The translations under genes were made by a program, and so were the position numbers. From positions 1-7,634 of the forward strand of contig UQYH01000103.1 of NCBI GenBank assembly GCA_900545185.1: a DNA stretch of 7,634 bases, given 5' to 3'. Below, one piece after another: positions 6,460-7,634 of this stretch. Numbering within the stretch: position 1 is the stretch's first letter; every line of letters starts with the position of its first letter. This DNA comes from an uncultured Eubacteriales bacterium (lineage in GTDB: Bacteria > Bacillota > Clostridia > UBA1381 > UBA9506). The notes below the pieces were generated by a model. The model was not told where the DNA came from. It was given only the letters and a program-made list of their open reading frames with translations, and made no database searches.

Positions 6460-6974
6460 GCATGAAGCAGAATAAAAAAAAGAATTTAGTTGTAAGCCGT
6501 GTGCTGACGGTTGTCTTGGCGCTTATGTTGGCTGTTTTGCAAACAACGCTGATTCATGGCATTTCCGTTTTTCATACGGTGCCGAATCTTTTATTTATTG
6601 CTGTGGTTTGTTACAGCCTTTTGCACGCTGATTACAGCGCTCTTGTTTTCGCCGCGGTTTGCGGCCTGCTTTTGGATGTAACCGGCGGCCGCACGGTGGG
6701 TGTGAATACATTGTTTTGCCTGTATGCGGCTTATTTTTGTGTTCGCATCAGCGGCAGCTTGTTTAATAATAATGTGTTTGTGTCTATGGTGTTTGTCATG
6801 CTACTTTCGATTCCGTATGAGCTTTTCACCTATGTGCTTTACTTTGCGGTTTGGGGGCAGGGTGCCTTTGGCTATGCGTTTTTATGCAAAATACTGCCCG
6901 TGGTTTTATATAATTTTTTGATGACACTGATTATCTATCCCGTTACAAGAAGCATGACGGGCTGGCGTGCCTAG
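6456..6974 (+). CDS. mreD: Rod shape-determining membrane protein MreD
   Basis: The 172-residue polytopic membrane protein works with MreC in the elongasome. It has a basic N-terminus (KQNKKKN) and about five or six hydrophobic segments (roughly 12-34, 43-57, 60-75, 83-98, 106-131 and 138-162). The most conserved MreD stretch is visible as PNLLFIAVV (43-51) followed by GLLLDVTGGRTVGVNTL (70-86). The first ATG at 6456 shares ATGA with the mreC stop. A second ATG at 6462 would remove two residues, and neither has a clear Shine-Dalgarno sequence, so initiation probably depends on coupling to mreC. MreD sequences are poorly conserved in general, so position contributes strongly to this call. Confidence 0.92.
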   Translation: MSMKQNKKKNLVVSRVLTVVLALMLAVLQTTLIHGISVFHTVPNLLFIAVVCYSLLHADYSALVFAAVCGLLLDVTGGRTVGVNTLFCLYAAYFCVRISGSLFNNNVFVSMVFVMLLSIPYELFTYVLYFAVWGQGAFGYAFLCKILPVVLYNFLMTLIIYPVTRSMTGWRA

Positions 6975-6997
6975 GCACATGTCGTGATATACAAATC

Positions 6998-7005
6998 GGA
7001 GGAGG
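6998..7005 (+). promoter_or_regulatory. Ribosome binding site deciding the GTG start of PBP2
   Basis: GGAGGAGG ends seven bases before GTG at 7013. It is among the strongest Shine-Dalgarno sequences in the window and fixes a non-ATG start. Confidence 0.82.
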
Positions 7006-7012
7006 TCGGAAC

Positions 7013-7634
7013 GTGGAGGAAAGAGATAAAAAAATTAAAAAACGCTGCACGGTTCTCTATGTTTTGATCTGTATGCTGACGGTTTTGGCCATCAGCCGCT
7101 TGTTTTACCTGCAAATTGTGGAAGGCGAAAACTATCGTGCCGTATCGGACAGCCGCCTGGCACGCAGTATTCCCATTAAAGCGCCGCGCGGTGACATTTT
7201 AGACCGTTACGGCCGTCCGCTTGTGACCAATCGGGTGGGATATACGGTGGCGATTGCCAAAATTAATGATGATAAAGCGGCGCTGAACCGCGTGATTTTA
7301 AATATGGTGAATCTGTGCAACGAAAAAGACATTGAATACGATGATACGTTTCCGATTACCAAATCATCACCGTTTGCCTTCAATTTTGCCGGTGTGGATG
7401 AAGAAGCGCGGCAAACGGCAGCACAGCAGTTTATCACCGAAAAAAAATACAATGCGGACATTACGCCCGAAGAGGTTATGGAGAAATACAAAAAGAAATA
7501 CAATATATCGGAGGAATATACAGACGAGGAAGCGCGCACCATTGCAGGCATCCGATATGAAATGGAAAAACGTAACTTTTCTTCAAACAACCCATATGTT
7601 TTTGCTGCGGATGTTGATATTCAAACCATTACAA
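7013..7634 (+). CDS. mrdA: Penicillin-binding protein 2 (class B transpeptidase), N-terminal part
   Basis: The reading frame is open from GTG at 7013 through the window edge, giving 207 codons of a longer gene. The product has a basic cytoplasmic start, one membrane anchor (about 12-33), and then IKAPRGDILDRYGRPLVTNR (55-74), the hallmark of the N-terminal pedestal domain of class B penicillin-binding proteins. Residues 107-190 are charged and helical-looking, as in the long insertion of clostridial PBP2 proteins. The end, PYVFAADVDIQTIT, fits the start of the next conserved block. The transpeptidase domain with its SxxK, SxN and KTG motifs would lie beyond the edge, so activity cannot be judged here. 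Placement directly after mreBCD indicates the elongation-specific PBP2, partner of RodA, rather than the division protein FtsI or the sporulation protein SpoVD. Gap to mreD is 38 bases with no terminator. Confidence 0.9.
   Translation, partial: MEERDKKIKKRCTVLYVLICMLTVLAISRLFYLQIVEGENYRAVSDSRLARSIPIKAPRGDILDRYGRPLVTNRVGYTVAIAKINDDKAALNRVILNMVNLCNEKDIEYDDTFPITKSSPFAFNFAGVDEEARQTAAQQFITEKKYNADITPEEVMEKYKKKYNISEEYTDEEARTIAGIRYEMEKRNFSSNNPYVFAADVDIQTIT

Noticed and set aside
6967..6978. Perfect 12-bp palindrome GTGCCTAGGCAC across the mreD stop
   Set aside because: One or two 12-bp palindromes are expected by chance in a window of this size, and no T-run follows, so it is not a terminator.
7207..7590. 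127-codon minus-strand frame at the right edge
   Set aside because: It lies opposite the PBP2 coding region, which has a strong ribosome binding site and the APRGDILDRYGRPL motif. It is a shadow.

Overview
The window is one unbroken run of nine co-directional (+) genes from about position 97 to the right edge. No gap between genes exceeds 43 bases and several genes overlap. The gene set and order (maf, mreB, mreC, mreD, then penicillin-binding protein 2), the strong GGAGG-type ribosome binding sites, and the NusG-domain-II / Gx-transporter pair all point to a Gram-positive anaerobe of the Bacillota, class Clostridia. An Oscillospirales-like gut lineage would fit, but that finer placement is a guess. 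This looks like chromosomal housekeeping DNA. I see no mobile element, CRISPR array, tRNA or rRNA.

Layout. Positions 1-96 hold the probable tail of an upstream gene, a weak hairpin followed by a T-run, and the ribosome binding site of the first gene. Positions 97-3025 hold two overlapping genes for probable iron-sulfur RNA-modification enzymes: a short epoxyqueuosine reductase (QueG) and a long U32-family protein of the RlhA/DUF3656 type. Positions 3069-3951 hold two small membrane-associated proteins, a NusG-domain-II protein and a Gx-family membrane protein. Positions 3948-6974 hold maf and the cell-shape genes mreB, mreC and mreD. From 7013 to the edge lies the first 207 codons of a class B penicillin-binding protein (PBP2), which starts at GTG and is cut by the window end.

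How the genes work together. QueG would finish queuosine in tRNA, and the U32 protein probably hydroxylates RNA. Maf removes non-canonical nucleotides. MreB filaments, MreC, MreD and PBP2 form the core of the elongasome, which directs lateral peptidoglycan synthesis. The NusG-II/Gx pair sits between the two blocks and its role is uncertain; similar pairs are associated with extracytosolic electron transfer in Gram-positives.

Most notable observations: a perfect 30-bp palindrome inside queG that leaves the protein length normal; a gapless internal duplication in the U32 protein with a second cysteine cluster; a NusG-II protein that has lost one of its usual cysteines and has another nearby; and radC missing from its usual place between maf and mreB. 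I found no clearly new multi-gene system. The NusG-II/Gx pair and the palindrome deserve the closest second look.
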